Shown here piece after piece: positions 13,337-49,432 of a stretch of DNA of 64,000 nucleotides. The first letter of the stretch is position 1; the number at the start of each line of letters is the position of its first letter. Both the position numbers and the translations under genes were made by a program. The DNA is from Eriocheir sinensis (lineage: Eukaryota > Arthropoda > Malacostraca > Decapoda > Varunidae): contig NC_066522.1 in the NCBI RefSeq assembly GCF_024679095.1, forward strand, positions 8,038,114-8,102,113. The letters run 5' to 3'. Below the pieces are notes generated by a model. It searched no databases. It worked only from the letters and a program-made list of their open reading frames with translations, and was not told where the DNA came from.

Positions 13337-13698
13337 ATACATTATGTTCACATAAATACAAGTGTGAAACTGCTGCACAACTTATGTCAGGAATCATTTT
13401 ACTAATAAATATATTTAAAACATAAAGACAAGTATAAAAATCATTGTTCTGTTGAATAACACCTGAAAGTCATTGGGATAATTACAATATACTGGAGTGA
13501 GTGACTAACTGACAACCAACTGTCAAATAAAACCAGCATCCCCTCACACAACTGAATTATAAAATGCCTCAAACAGAAATGCAGTTAAGAACTCTGTGTC
13601 CACAAAGATGCAGAGTGATAAAACTAATGTATGGTGAAAAGGAGATAGTCACTGACTGCTTAGGTATATGGGAAGAGTGGAGGAGCGATGAAAAGATC
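12900..13698 (-). other. Probable 3' UTR of the cytidylyltransferase gene
   Basis: Noncoding sequence downstream of the CCT stop. It is AT-rich with a GT/CA microsatellite at 13303-13334. An ATTAAA hexamer on the minus strand (12922-12927) could be the polyadenylation signal; nothing else decides the end. The palindromic element and AT/AC microsatellites begin just beyond. Confidence 0.4.
13303..13334. repeat. (GT)n microsatellite
   Basis: About 16 GT units in the probable CCT 3' UTR. Confidence 0.95.
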
Positions 13699-39251
<25,553 letters not shown>

Positions 39252-39442
39252 CTGAAGGAAAATGATGATCACTAACAGTACAGAAAGAAACTAAGGCTAA
39301 TGAAAAGAACTAGATTCAATATGTATACCATACACAGAAGAAATATTTTAGATGGAGTACAATGATGGCGTAATATGATGTCTACATTAGCGTACAGTGG
39401 AGTAGAAAGACTTCAACACTGATGTATTATTGGGGTTATTTA

Positions 39443-39668
39443 GCCCCTTTACTCCGATGACACCAGAGTCTGACGGTGTCACCGTATGGAAAGGGTTAGT
39501 CCTCTTCTAAACCTCTTAATCCTCTTCGAAACCTCTTAAGAGAGAATGGAAGAGGGTTAAGAGGAATTTAGAGGAGGATTGAGAGGTTTAGAAGAATTAA
39601 TCGTCTTCCATTTCCTCTTGACCCTTTCCATACTGTGATGCCAACGTCTACGTCAAGGATGGAAAGGG
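39443..39668. mobile_element. Palindromic MITE with TTAA-like flanks
   Basis: Left and right ends each carry CCCTTT and TATGGAAAGGGT-type repeats in inverse order over about 55 bp; the right flank is TTAA, the left TTTA (one change). The centre is a further palindrome of CCTCTTAA/TTAAGAGG motifs. It is 0.2 kb upstream of the most 5' CCT exon seen. Confidence 0.75.
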
Positions 39669-39796
39669 TTAAAACCACACATTGGTGAACACATTGTATC
39701 ATAGGGGTAAAGGCTTACCAATAGAATCCATGGGATTTACATATGATCTACATAGATCCTGTTGCCCACATCCATATTCACCTGGGTTAAGATTCA

Positions 39797-40022
39797 TTTT
39801 AGAACCGTGCCAGTATCTCATTACCTACCTTATGAAACATCAGTAGCTCTTCATATATCTTTTCCACAAACCTTCAACAGTCATGGAAATGCTTTCAAAA
39901 TCCAATTCAAGGACTTTTTTACTCTTGAAAAGAGGGAATAATGTTTATGAAAGCGCGTCGCTTCTTCTGGTGCTGGCTGCGGCGACGGCGGTGCCGCTGC
40001 CGACGCAAAATAGCTCATAGAG
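39797..40022 (+). repeat. LINE 3' region copy, plus orientation
   Basis: About 225 bp (ACCGTGCCAGTATCTCATTA to TAGCTCATAGAGG) that is the inverse counterpart of 43729-43955. The shared sequence includes the 3' part of the LINE seen on the minus strand at 43729-45880. Confidence 0.75.
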
Positions 40023-40370
40023 GGTTTTGTTAGGTTAGGAAAGGTTAGGTTAGATTATATTCATGCTCCATGTTAAAATTCGCGGTATTTGCACAAAAAA
40101 TAACAGGTTTGCTCTGGCGACGGCCGCAGCGGCGGTGCAGCCGGTGTTGCGAGAAATAACTCCTCACAGAAATAAGTCGCATATACATGTGGGGGTCGAG
40201 GGGGGCGCAGCCCCCTGTTACCAGGTCATAAAGTTCGGTCTGGATCTGGATAATAATGCGCAGGACACCTGTATGGTGCATAACACGCATGTTTGTTGGT
40301 TGTTGGGGGGACGGGGGAGCCGAGTGTGCACGGGAGGGAAGTGAATCAAGTGTAATTGTTAGTGTTGGTG

Positions 40371-42237
40371 CATAGACTTCACAACTAGTTGACGGGAAAT
40401 CTCTTCAGTCTTGGCGGCGCTATTGGCCGATTGTTATGGCGACTTTCACTGCGTTCTTACTCCGAATTTAAGTGGAAACAGGACGAAATCTTCAAGTTTT
40501 AGTGCATACAAGCAGGCAGGAGTGTCTCTAGAGTGATTTGGTCGAGGATTCAAGGTAACTTATATAAAATAGCACCATGCGTGCACTTTGAAAACGTTGT
40601 GTAAAAAATGGCAAATTTGCGTAACTTTAGGTTGAAATCTTTACGTAAAATGAATGATAACTGTAGGATAGTGAAGTCCACAGTTTTCACGTGTTAGACA
40701 AGAAAAAGAAAAATATTAGGTGTTTACATAGCAACTCAGCTCAGCTCAGCTCCTGGCCTAAAACTCGCCTTAGGCACGCAGTCAGCTGGGCACTTCCTCT
40801 GTAAAGGATTATCGCTGTCCTGCCTCTGTTACTCTCCAAGTAAGGACCTACAGTTATTCATCGCTCTGTACCCTTCCTTCCACAACTACGCGGTGCAGAA
40901 CTTCATGGTGAGCAACAGGTTGGCCAGCGCCTGCATTTGCTGAAGCTCCGGGTTCTCTCCCTCGGGACGCAAGGCCGACCTGGACGGGCCAAGGCAGAGG
41001 AGAAGGAGGACACGAGGTGATCTTCTCTTTGTTGCCCCAGGCTGCCGTCGGACCCTGACGGACCGACCGACCGACGATCGAGTTGCTCGCGCCGCGGTCG
41101 GCAACTCGCCGGCTACCTGGCCAGGAAGGTCCAGGCCAACTCTGTGGCTCAGTGCTGCAAGCAGGAGCTTGCCCAGCAGGAGGAGATGAAGATTACGTGG
41201 AGCTCGAGAGGACCGCCGCCCTGTTGATGTTCCTGGTCCCTGGGGAAACTGTCGGCAGGGGAGGCTGGAGGCGGGGGGCGGTCTGGGCGCGGCCTCTCCC
41301 AATGGCCCCAATGGCCCTTTTCTGGATGTCGCTGTGGGACTCCCTGATGTGCAGGGAGGACAAAGGAGCGCAGGTTGAGGTTCCTCTCCCTTGCCATGCG
41401 CCACAGGGACGGGTTCAGGCACCTCCTGGTTGGTGGCGGGCCTCAGACCCGACCTTGCAGGGGTACAGGTGCCAGGAGGGCACAACCTGGCCAACACCAT
41501 CTTGCCAAGACATCAGCAGGTCCCTCTTCAACTGTTTCTCTCCTCTTTCGTGACCAGGACACTGAAAGAAAAGAACAAAGAACAAGGCCTTGAAGCAGCC
41601 GACCAGGAAGAAAGAGAGCAGGATCGAGGAGGAGGGCAGAAGGACGGGCGAGAAACAGGGCGTACAAGTCCCAGGAAACTGACCGGCCCCCAAAAGTCAG
41701 GCCAAAAGGCTAAAGTGATTGTTCAGGGAGGCCAGAGAGCCGACAAGGCGTAGGCTTGACAATAGTGACATCGAATTCAACCAAAATAAGTTGTGATTGT
41801 ATATAAAAAATTAATATTTTGCTTTTGTTGAGTAAAATTAAGATGTTTCTGCATGCTTTCCTCAAGTATTAAGTTTCTAATGTGAAAATTAAGTGATTTA
41901 TTAGATGTTAAAACACCTAAAAAAATTGCACTAAATAAAAAAAAAATAAGTAGCTATTTCGGGCAAAAACTTATAAGATATGCTAAATATTGCTATTGAT
42001 TCTGAAAATATAAGTGATTATCTCTGCATTTGGTGATGTTTGTGCATCTAGCGTAAAATCTGAGGATTTTATAGCCTTTTTAAGTTTTGTTATACTTATA
42101 TAAAAAACAATTAATCGGGGATTTGAATTAAGCTAGCTGCTTTGGTTTTGAAAATATTTAAATTTTAATTTTTGAATCGGCCCCCCCCCTGCGAATTTGG
42201 CTTGCCCGTTTCCCGTCAAGAGATTGTGAAGTCTATG
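40371..42237. mobile_element. Terminal-inverted-repeat element with GC-rich interior
   Basis: Left CATAGACTTCACAACTAG and right CTTGACGGGAAA-complementary sequence: TTTCCCGTCAAGAGATTGTG then AAGTCTATG. GTTGGTG occurs immediately outside both ends (7 bp). The interior 40880-41750 is GC-rich with overlapping open frames of up to 204 codons on both strands, none of which I recognise; high GC alone can produce them. The superfamily is unresolved. Confidence 0.75.
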
Positions 42238-42830
42238 GTTGGTGTGTTGTGGTGACAAGTGAGTATGTATTTGTTTTCTGAATGAGTCTATTGTATCACA
42301 GTCTAAAATCTGTTGAGGGAGGCTGTTCCAGTCACATATGGTGTGTGGAAAGTATGAGTGCTTGTATGCGTCAGTGTTAGTATGATATGTTTGGTATTTA
42401 TGGATGTGTGAGTTACGAGTACGTTGACTGTTTGCCTTGTGTAGGTATGTTTGTGGGTCAATGTCAATGTGAGTGTTTGTGATCTTGTACATAAGTGTAA
42501 ATCTGTGTGCTTGTCTGCGTATGTGAAGAGGGTCCATGTTTATCTGTTGTTTGATCCGTGTTGTGATTCCAGGCGTTCGAGTGTAATTGTTTGTAATGAA
42601 CCTTGCTGCCTTGGTGTTGATTTGTTCTAACCTATCAATGTTTCTGTGTGTGTAAGGATCCCACACCGTGGAGCAGTATTTCAGTGTTGGTTTCACAAGT
42701 GTGTCATAAGCTATGTGTTTAATGTCAGGTGTGCAGTTATGTAAATTCCTCCTCAGGAACCCCAGCGTTCTGTTGGCTGTGGCACTGATATGGTCTATAT
42801 GGGATGTTTCAGTTGGAGTAGCACACACAC
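42238..42830 (-). pseudogene. LINE ORF2 C-terminal fragment, well preserved
   Basis: The minus strand is open for about 200 codons: HIDHISATANRTLGFLRRNL, DTLVKPTLKYCSTVWDPYTH, RLEQINTKAARFITNNYTR and ICDWNSLPQQILDCDTIDSF in order. This is the post-catalytic region of a CR1/Jockey-group reverse transcriptase, ending at LSPQHTNH. The lack of stops suggests a recent insertion. The 5' part is missing, and its 3' side abuts the 40371-42237 element. Confidence 0.88.
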
Positions 42831-43400
42831 CAGCAGCTGGAGGCCAGAAAGAGGCAGGCGGCATGGTACGCTGCCGCCACCGACTACCAGCCGCTCGACG
42901 CCTCCCAGCAGCAGCCCAGGGCGGACGGCGTGCTGCTGCAGCGCGTCAGGCTGGGTTTCTGCGCCAGGGAGGAGCTGTACGATGGCTTCCAGGGGCAGGA
43001 GTGCGACCACTGCAGAAGAAACAGCTGCCACCCTCTGCTGCACTACCTCCTGTCCTGCCCGGCCACCGCAGCCCTCAGAACAGTCGCCAGCACTCGCCCA
43101 GCCTGCAGGTGGCGTCCTCCTTAGCAGACGCGAGGCCAGGGCGGCCCATCTCATCCGCCACACGCCCAGGGAGGTGATGCTGCGGGTGCTCAGGGCGGCA
43201 CCCCCGCCCCGCTAACCTGACCTGCCCGCAACACGCTCACCACCACAGGAAGAAGTCTGTGAGCAGCACAGTGCCCACACTGACACTCTGATTCCCTCAC
43301 CGGCGGGCTGGTGCCCGCTTTGCATATGATATTGTATGTTTCTTTTTTTTTCTTTTTATCATGTAATGTATGCAATTTATGTGCAATAAACCTTTAACTA
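42830..43400 (+). pseudogene. 5'-truncated LINE 3' end with zinc-finger tail
   Basis: The plus strand reads QLEARKRQAAWYAAATDYQP, RVRLGFCAREELYDGFQGQE then CDHC and HYLLSCP: a Cys-Cys-His-Cys knuckle at the very end of a LINE polyprotein of the I/R1 type. An AATAAA at 43384 and a TAACTAAC tail close it. It has landed within a TTAA-type MITE whose remainder follows. Confidence 0.8.
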
Positions 43401-43404
43401 ACTA

Positions 43405-43704
43405 CTGCGTCCTTGCGTGCCCCGTACCATATCCAAGGATGCGCATACTGCGTTCTGCCTTGCTTTGGCCAAGATACGAGTTATTTTATCTCTATATTTA
43501 TGCTTACATCTCAAAATTATCAATTAATTTATGTTTCTTTATGTGCAATATTTAATTCTGCATGTTTTCACATACAATGTGATGATTATGTTGAGTTTAT
43601 GGCTGAAAGCTTGTTATATTCCGTAGTAACATTTGAAATTTGGCGTGTGCGGCGATCCCGGATATGGCCCATAGCGGTGTTTTCCCCTGGCCGTAGTGAA
43701 GGGG
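43405..43704 (-). mobile_element. Partial copy of the TTAA-flanked MITE, interrupted by a LINE
   Basis: Reverse copy of the right half plus terminal segment of the element at 33152-33789: GTGCCCCGTACCATATCC, ATTTGAAATTTGGCG, and terminal GGCCGTAGTGAAGGGG. The other end is cut off by the LINE insertion ending at 43400. Confidence 0.8.
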
Positions 43705-44686
43705 TCAAATATGATCCCCCACTCTAAACCCTCTGCAAGCTATCTTGAGGCGGCGGCGGCACCGTTGCCACGGCCAACACCAGAGGAGGTGACGTGCTTT
43801 CATAAACATTATCCCTTATTTTCAACAGTAAAATAAAAGACCTTGAATTGGATTTTGAAAGCGTTTCTATGACAGTTGAAAGTTTGTAGAAAAGATATAT
43901 GAAGACATAGTGATGTTTCATAAAGTAGATAATGAGATACTGGCACGGTACTAAAAGGAATCTTTACCTTCACCTGTTTTGTGTTTGTCATATCTGCTCT
44001 TAAAAGCTACTACTGTAGATGTAGCATTAACTATGTTTTCTGGGAGTGAGTTCCATGTATATACAAAAAGGTACTATGTGAAAGTATATACCGTACAACG
44101 GGGTAATTTGGGACATTCGGGGTAATTTGGGACAAATTATGTAATTTAATTACCGAGTTAATATGATTTTCTAAACTCCTTAAAACCTTTACTTTAGGAC
44201 CTGTAGAGGTAGGATACAAAATTCCCAAAATTTTTTCTTTAATAAAAATTTTGACAAAATTTAAATGTCCTTCCACAGGCTGCCCTTTAAATCATGACCT
44301 TTAATCCCACCCTCTGCATGAAGGAAACACTTCAGTTCTTTTACACTACTTCTAATATAGCTGCACACCTGAAACTTTGAGGCCAGAATCCTTGTCCTAT
44401 GAGGTAAGTTTGCAGATAATGTTTTATGGATCTGAGCCAATAATTTTTGCTAGAAATACCGCACATTAGACACGGGGTAATTTGGGACGGGATTACGTAA
44501 AAGCGTTTTTCTTAGATTTTTAGTATATTTTGAATGTGAACTCTACAGTAACACAACTTTTATGCTTAATCCAATGTTATATGATTCCTACAGCCATAGA
44601 ACTTTCATTCCAGGCCAAGATGCCTAGGCATTACACACCAGTACTCTGACAACACTGCCGGTACCAGTATTCCTGAAGCTTCAATA

Positions 44687-45055
44687 GTGCCAGTGACACC
44701 AGAGATTGAGCTAAAAACACTAGAAGAGACTGAAATACCAGTAGAAGATGCATTGTCATTTAGTGAGGGAGACTTTGTTGTAGTTCGCTTTGGTAGTCTG
44801 AGCTCAAAAAATCCACCCTATTTTGTTTGTAAAATTATCCAGTTTGATGAAGAAAAGAAACAGTTCACAGGTGATTACTTGAGAAAAACTCAGCAACACA
44901 AGGTAGTTCAAGGCTTTGTAGCCTTCAAGTATCCAGAAAACAAAGATATATATGAAGCCCATTCTGATGACATTGTGCTTAAATTAGAGAAACCAGTGAT
45001 TAACAAAGGCATTCATTCATTTAAAAACTGCTTTGGCAAACTGCTGATGCATTAA
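44687..45055 (+). pseudogene. C-terminal remnant of a transposon-encoded protein
   Basis: 122 codons, open further upstream in frame (to about 44649). The protein is acidic and then reads EGDFVVVRFGSLSSKNPPYF and VCKIIQFDEEKKQFTGDYL, a small beta-rich SH3-like segment. I have a weak impression that similar segments occur at the ends of pogo-group transposase proteins in invertebrates. No DDE catalytic part remains, so it is not functional as a transposase. Confidence 0.5.

Positions 45056-45057
<2 letters not shown>

Positions 45058-45099
<42 letters not shown>
45058..45099. repeat. (GT)n microsatellite
   Basis: About 21 GT units directly after the residual transposon frame. Confidence 0.97.
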
Positions 45100-45100
<1 letters not shown>

Positions 45101-46732
45101 TATGTATTTTTCTCTAAACATGTGATATATATTAATTTGGTCTGTGAAAAGATGATTTGTATTATGTTTTTTCCGTTATACAGGTACCCGTCCAGAATTA
45201 CCCCAAAGTAAGGGGTAATTCGGGACAGGCATTAAAAAATTGAAAAAAAATATAGAAAATATTCCTTTCATTTTGAAAAGTTTTGCCAGGTTAGCTAGCC
45301 CTATAATCTGTAATCCAAAGGAATAAAATGTTTATTTTCACATAATTTGTTCATTCATTTTCTCAAAATTACCAAAATGTCCCAAATAACCCCGTTGTAC
45401 GGTAGCATTTGTGTTTTGTTGCAACTGATTGTATATTTGTTTGGAGTGGCTACTTTGTGTTGTGCTCGTAGTTTGGAAAAGTGAGTGTTTATCAAAGTTT
45501 TTAATGTCACTCATTATTTTGAGAACTTCCATCAAGTCCCCTCTCTCTCTCTCTCTCTTCCATCTTCAAGCTTGGGAATATCAAAGTCTTCTTAGCAGCT
45601 CTTCATATGAAAAGTTCTGAAGTGATGGGAAAATCATAGTGGCTCTTCTTTGAACTTTTTCTATTCTATTGATGTTGACTCTACTGTGGGGGCTCCACAC
45701 TGGCATAGCGTATTCTAGGTGGGGACATATGTATGTTCTGCACACACTAGCGAAATCTTCCTCAATCCAGTGCTTGAGAGCACGTTTGAGTAGGCCTAAC
45801 ATGCTATTTGCTTTTGATATTTTTTCATTGAGATGACATTTTCCCCCATGACCATCCACGTACAGTCCGGAGTCAGGGGTCGTCGCGGCGGGTGGGGGTG
45901 ACGCGGCGGCCCCTGACACGTAAGCACCGAGGCGATCATCAGCAAACATTCCACAGCAATCAAGCCCTGCACCGCTAATCAGGGCACGATAAACACCGTA
46001 AATGATAACATATGTCCTCCATTCAGACCTAATTTCTAAGCTCTTTAAAGTAAACTACATTCTTATGCGTTTATCTGTGAAGGTTACATTAGTATCCGTT
46101 CGTATTAAAAGGCAGAAAAACCATTAAAACTGACCAGCACTGTTCGTCCCCGCAGCCGCCATAACAACCTGTGCACGCTGCCTGGCCCGTCCTGGCGCGG
46201 GTACGGCACGTCTACATTTAACGCTTTACGCCACCTTGGCGCCGCAGTATGGTCCAGTACCTTCTTACTTTTACTTCCCCAATTTTTATCTAGTATATTT
46301 CATCATTAGTTCCATGTTTTAGTCCACTGGTGGCCGATTTATTTTAGCCACGAAATTGACTCAGAGCGGGGTGGGGGGGGCGGGGTGTGTGCCATCACAG
46401 CTGTCTGCCTCGGAGGGTTACGTAACGGTGCCTGGGAGGAGGGGGGCGCCTTGGGTTGATTATCTATACGAGTCCTGTTATATAACGAATTTTATTTTGA
46501 TCCAGTGACACTCAAGTACAAGTGCGTCACTAGATTTACTTTTTTAGGAAATTAATTATAACATCGGAACTCCTTGCCTCTTTTCTCTTGATTATTTTGC
46601 TTCGATTTGTCCATCTAATCTTAGATAGGAGTACAGCAGACAGCGGCAGCAGCAGCGTGACACCCACGTCGCCAGGCTGGGCAGCACGTCACCGGGCACG
46701 CTGTGCAGGCGTGGCCAAGGCCGTACACACTA

Positions 46733-47168
46733 TAGTATTTCCACGTGAAACTGACCGATGGAGTAGAGGTGGATGCGGCCCCGCTCCGCACCCGCACCTT
46801 GCCACACACTCTCAACACCTCTCGGTTCCTCTCATATGTCAGCTATTTACTACCTTTAAATGAATTTAATTAGATAATTGGATAATCCAATAGGGTCATA
46901 TAGTGTTAAGATTGCTTCGTTTTTAGGATAATAACAAAGATTTTGTATTAATACGTACCACAACACTTGACACCGTTGTATTCCAACCATGTCAAGTGTT
47001 GCGGTATTTATACAAAATCTTTGTTATTATCCTAAAAACGAAACAATCTTAACACTATATGACCCTATAGGATTATCTAATTATCTAATTAAATTCATTT
47101 AAAGGTAGTAAATAGCTGACATATGAGAGGAACCGAGAGATCGGTCAGTTTCACGTGGAAATACTATT
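46733..47168. repeat. Long palindrome (foldback)
   Basis: Left arm about 46733-46972, right arm about 46991-47168, with a loop of about 18 bp. Inverse landmarks: TATTTCCACGTGAAACTGAC, CTCGGTTCCTCTCATATGTC, TTAGGATAATAACAAAGATT, CAACACTTGACA. The right arm lacks about 60 bp that the left has (46757-46818). Arms are over 90% alike by eye. Confidence 0.92.
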
Positions 47169-47169
47169 T

Positions 47170-49432
47170 AATATTAAATGCCTGCCGCTGCCCAGCCAGT
47201 CTTGATGGCCTTCGGAGTGTTGTTCCTCAATATGTTTATTACAGAGTGGCATACCTTCCACGATAATTTTCCGGGATTCTCTGGTGATGATTTGAAAACA
47301 AAGTGTTTACTGAATAGAACACGCTGAATATGTCTCGGCCTTTCTGCTCGGCTCACACTCGAGGCGACCTCACGGCAGGAATGGTGTCAGAGGCTCAGAG
47401 CCAAACCTACTCTATAGACATTAAGGGGCCCTGGCCAAGGCGTGATCTTTGGCAACCCATCCCTTAAATACTAACTCTTATCTTCATAGTGACCCCCCCT
47501 TAAGCAAACAGGAAAAAAATCAAGCTTGCAAATTGTTGTTGCTGTTATATTATTTATATACTACTTATGTTTCAATACTGTTTATTTTTATAAAGTTTGC
47601 TGAAAGAATGTATTCTTTATCTTTAATTCACCATTCAATACTATTTTTTTTCAAATCCACTGCAGAACTTTTTTCATTAATATTTTGTTTACTTCGTCTT
47701 CATATCATTTTTTATATTGATGTTGAAACATAATAAACACATATCAATAAAATACAAACTGGTAAGTATTCCAAAGACTAAAAATTACTAAAATCTATAA
47801 TATTCTAAAATTTGTTTCCTGTCCTTTGTAAGAAAATCGTCAGTGATGTCATCATACTGTACAACACTACGGGCCAGTCACAAGGGACTGCACACAGGAG
47901 TTATAAACTAATGGCAAATGTAGAATATTTACTTAAGGTAAGAGACCGGAGTCAAAGGGAAATACAGGGTAAATTACATAACTAATGACAGGCATGCAGG
48001 CCCACAGGAGCCGCAGCTCCTGCCTGGCTTAGCAAGTCCGCAAACGTTGGAGGCATGTCCTTCACAGTCCCAAAAGTCGAACCCAGCTGAGAGTGGCCTG
48101 CGAACGGGCTAGAGCAGTGACATCTCAAGTAATGGACGGCTTACTCTTTTGATTTTGCGGCGCCCTTATCATTAAGCCGCGAATTTTGGAAAATCAACCG
48201 CTTTGGTGCGAATCGCCATAACTCCCTTATTTCTGGGCTACAGAAAAGTTTTTGGTATGAATCGACGGCAAAATGAAAGGACTATGTTTTTAAATTAGCG
48301 ACCGAGCTCGAAAACCGACTCGAAAGGGTAAAAAATCGAATAAATTCACAAAAATCGACTCTGGGAAAAAAAAAACTTTTTGAGTTTCCAACCTTGAAAC
48401 CCGCTCATTTTTTGAGAATTTCAAAAAACGTATTTAACAAATGATTTAGCCCTGCCAATGTGCTTTCCAATATGATGCATAACATTTCCCTACTTCCAGT
48501 AGTTTCGTCGCCAGAGCTCGAAACGTAAACCCAGTCGAGAGCGATTTTGACGAACTCCAGACACTTTGCCGTTTTCGTCTAGTGTGGCCTTGATATTGCC
48601 TCTAGAAGGCTGTAATTTGGCATGTAGCCTCTCTTGGCAGTGTAGTTTGACCTACTCGAAGGATTTTTTGATACCTCGATTCTAAGTTCGTCGTCGAGCC
48701 GTCACAAAATAGCCTGTTTTTCGGCCCTTTTGCCGCGATTTGGACATGTCCTAGTTTTTTGCTTATAACTTTTTTATTATTTATTTAATGCTTTCCAATT
48801 TCTCTTCTGATTATTGATCTGTATAAACTACTTTTTCCTCCCTACATCTCTATTTTCCGCCCTTAATTAAATACTGGCATTACATAACAACAGCACCAAT
48901 CTGCCCCTCCGACTATATAAATTATGTTACTTTACATATATGGTTACTTCTGCTCCTGAGAAAATGTTATCTTTTATTCACGATATTTTGTTACCTACAG
49001 TAAATAATTAACAGACAAATACAATAAGTTTCATACCTTTCTTATCTTTTACTTGTGATGATGTTATGTAATAGTGGGATTAGCACCCTACCCTACCCCC
49101 TTGCAAGACACTATAGCACCAAGCCTGACCGTCTCCCACCTTTGTGTTACATAAATGCAGGTTCACTGGATGTGTGTTATCAGACGACACCAAACCCAGT
49201 GAACTTATCGAACCATCGTAAACCTTATATAAGTTTTGATAAGCTTATTGAGTGCGTTTGATGACAGCTCTTAGAAGTGAAAGAGATCTCAAAATTTGTC
49301 TCTCACGTCCTCCAGACACTAGAATCTTTCACCAAATGATGTAGTGGTAGAAGAAAAAAGATACTTCCAATCTTCCCAGAGCATCAGGAAGTGGTTCTTC
49401 TGGAGCTTTGTATCCTAAGTGTCCCTTTCCTT
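47170..49432. other. Intergenic DNA, no gene recognised
   Basis: A minus-strand open frame at 47174-47356 has protein-like composition but no recognised family. The stretch 48110-48760 has many TCGA-containing words and resembles spacer DNA of a large transposon; nothing definite can be assigned. Confidence 0.4.

Larger units (their letters stand above)
44091..45402. mobile_element. Pogo-like element with residual transposon ORF
   Basis: Termini CCGTACAACGGGGTAATTTG and AAATAACCCCGTTGTACGG are inverted repeats with TA on both sides. GGGGTAATTTGGGAC repeats mark both subterminal regions. It contains an open frame at 44687-45055 and a GT microsatellite (45058-45099). Confidence 0.9.
43729..45880 (-). 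pseudogene. LINE remnant split by a pogo-like element
   Basis: On the minus strand, 45880-45405 reads KANSMLGLLKRALKHWIEED and RTYICPHLEYAMPVWSPHSR with VEKVQRRAT-like continuation and YEELLRRLDIPKLEDGRERG, a LINE post-RT block; the 3' part continues at 44088-43729. The element 44091-45402 lies between with a TA duplication. Frames are broken. Confidence 0.82.

Noticed and set aside
40886..41500. Minus-strand 204-codon open frame
   Set aside because: Lies in GC-rich DNA with overlapping open frames on both strands; biased composition and no recognised domain.
47174..47356. Minus-strand 60-codon frame with protein-like composition
   Set aside because: No family recognised and no splice support; probably a transposon relic.
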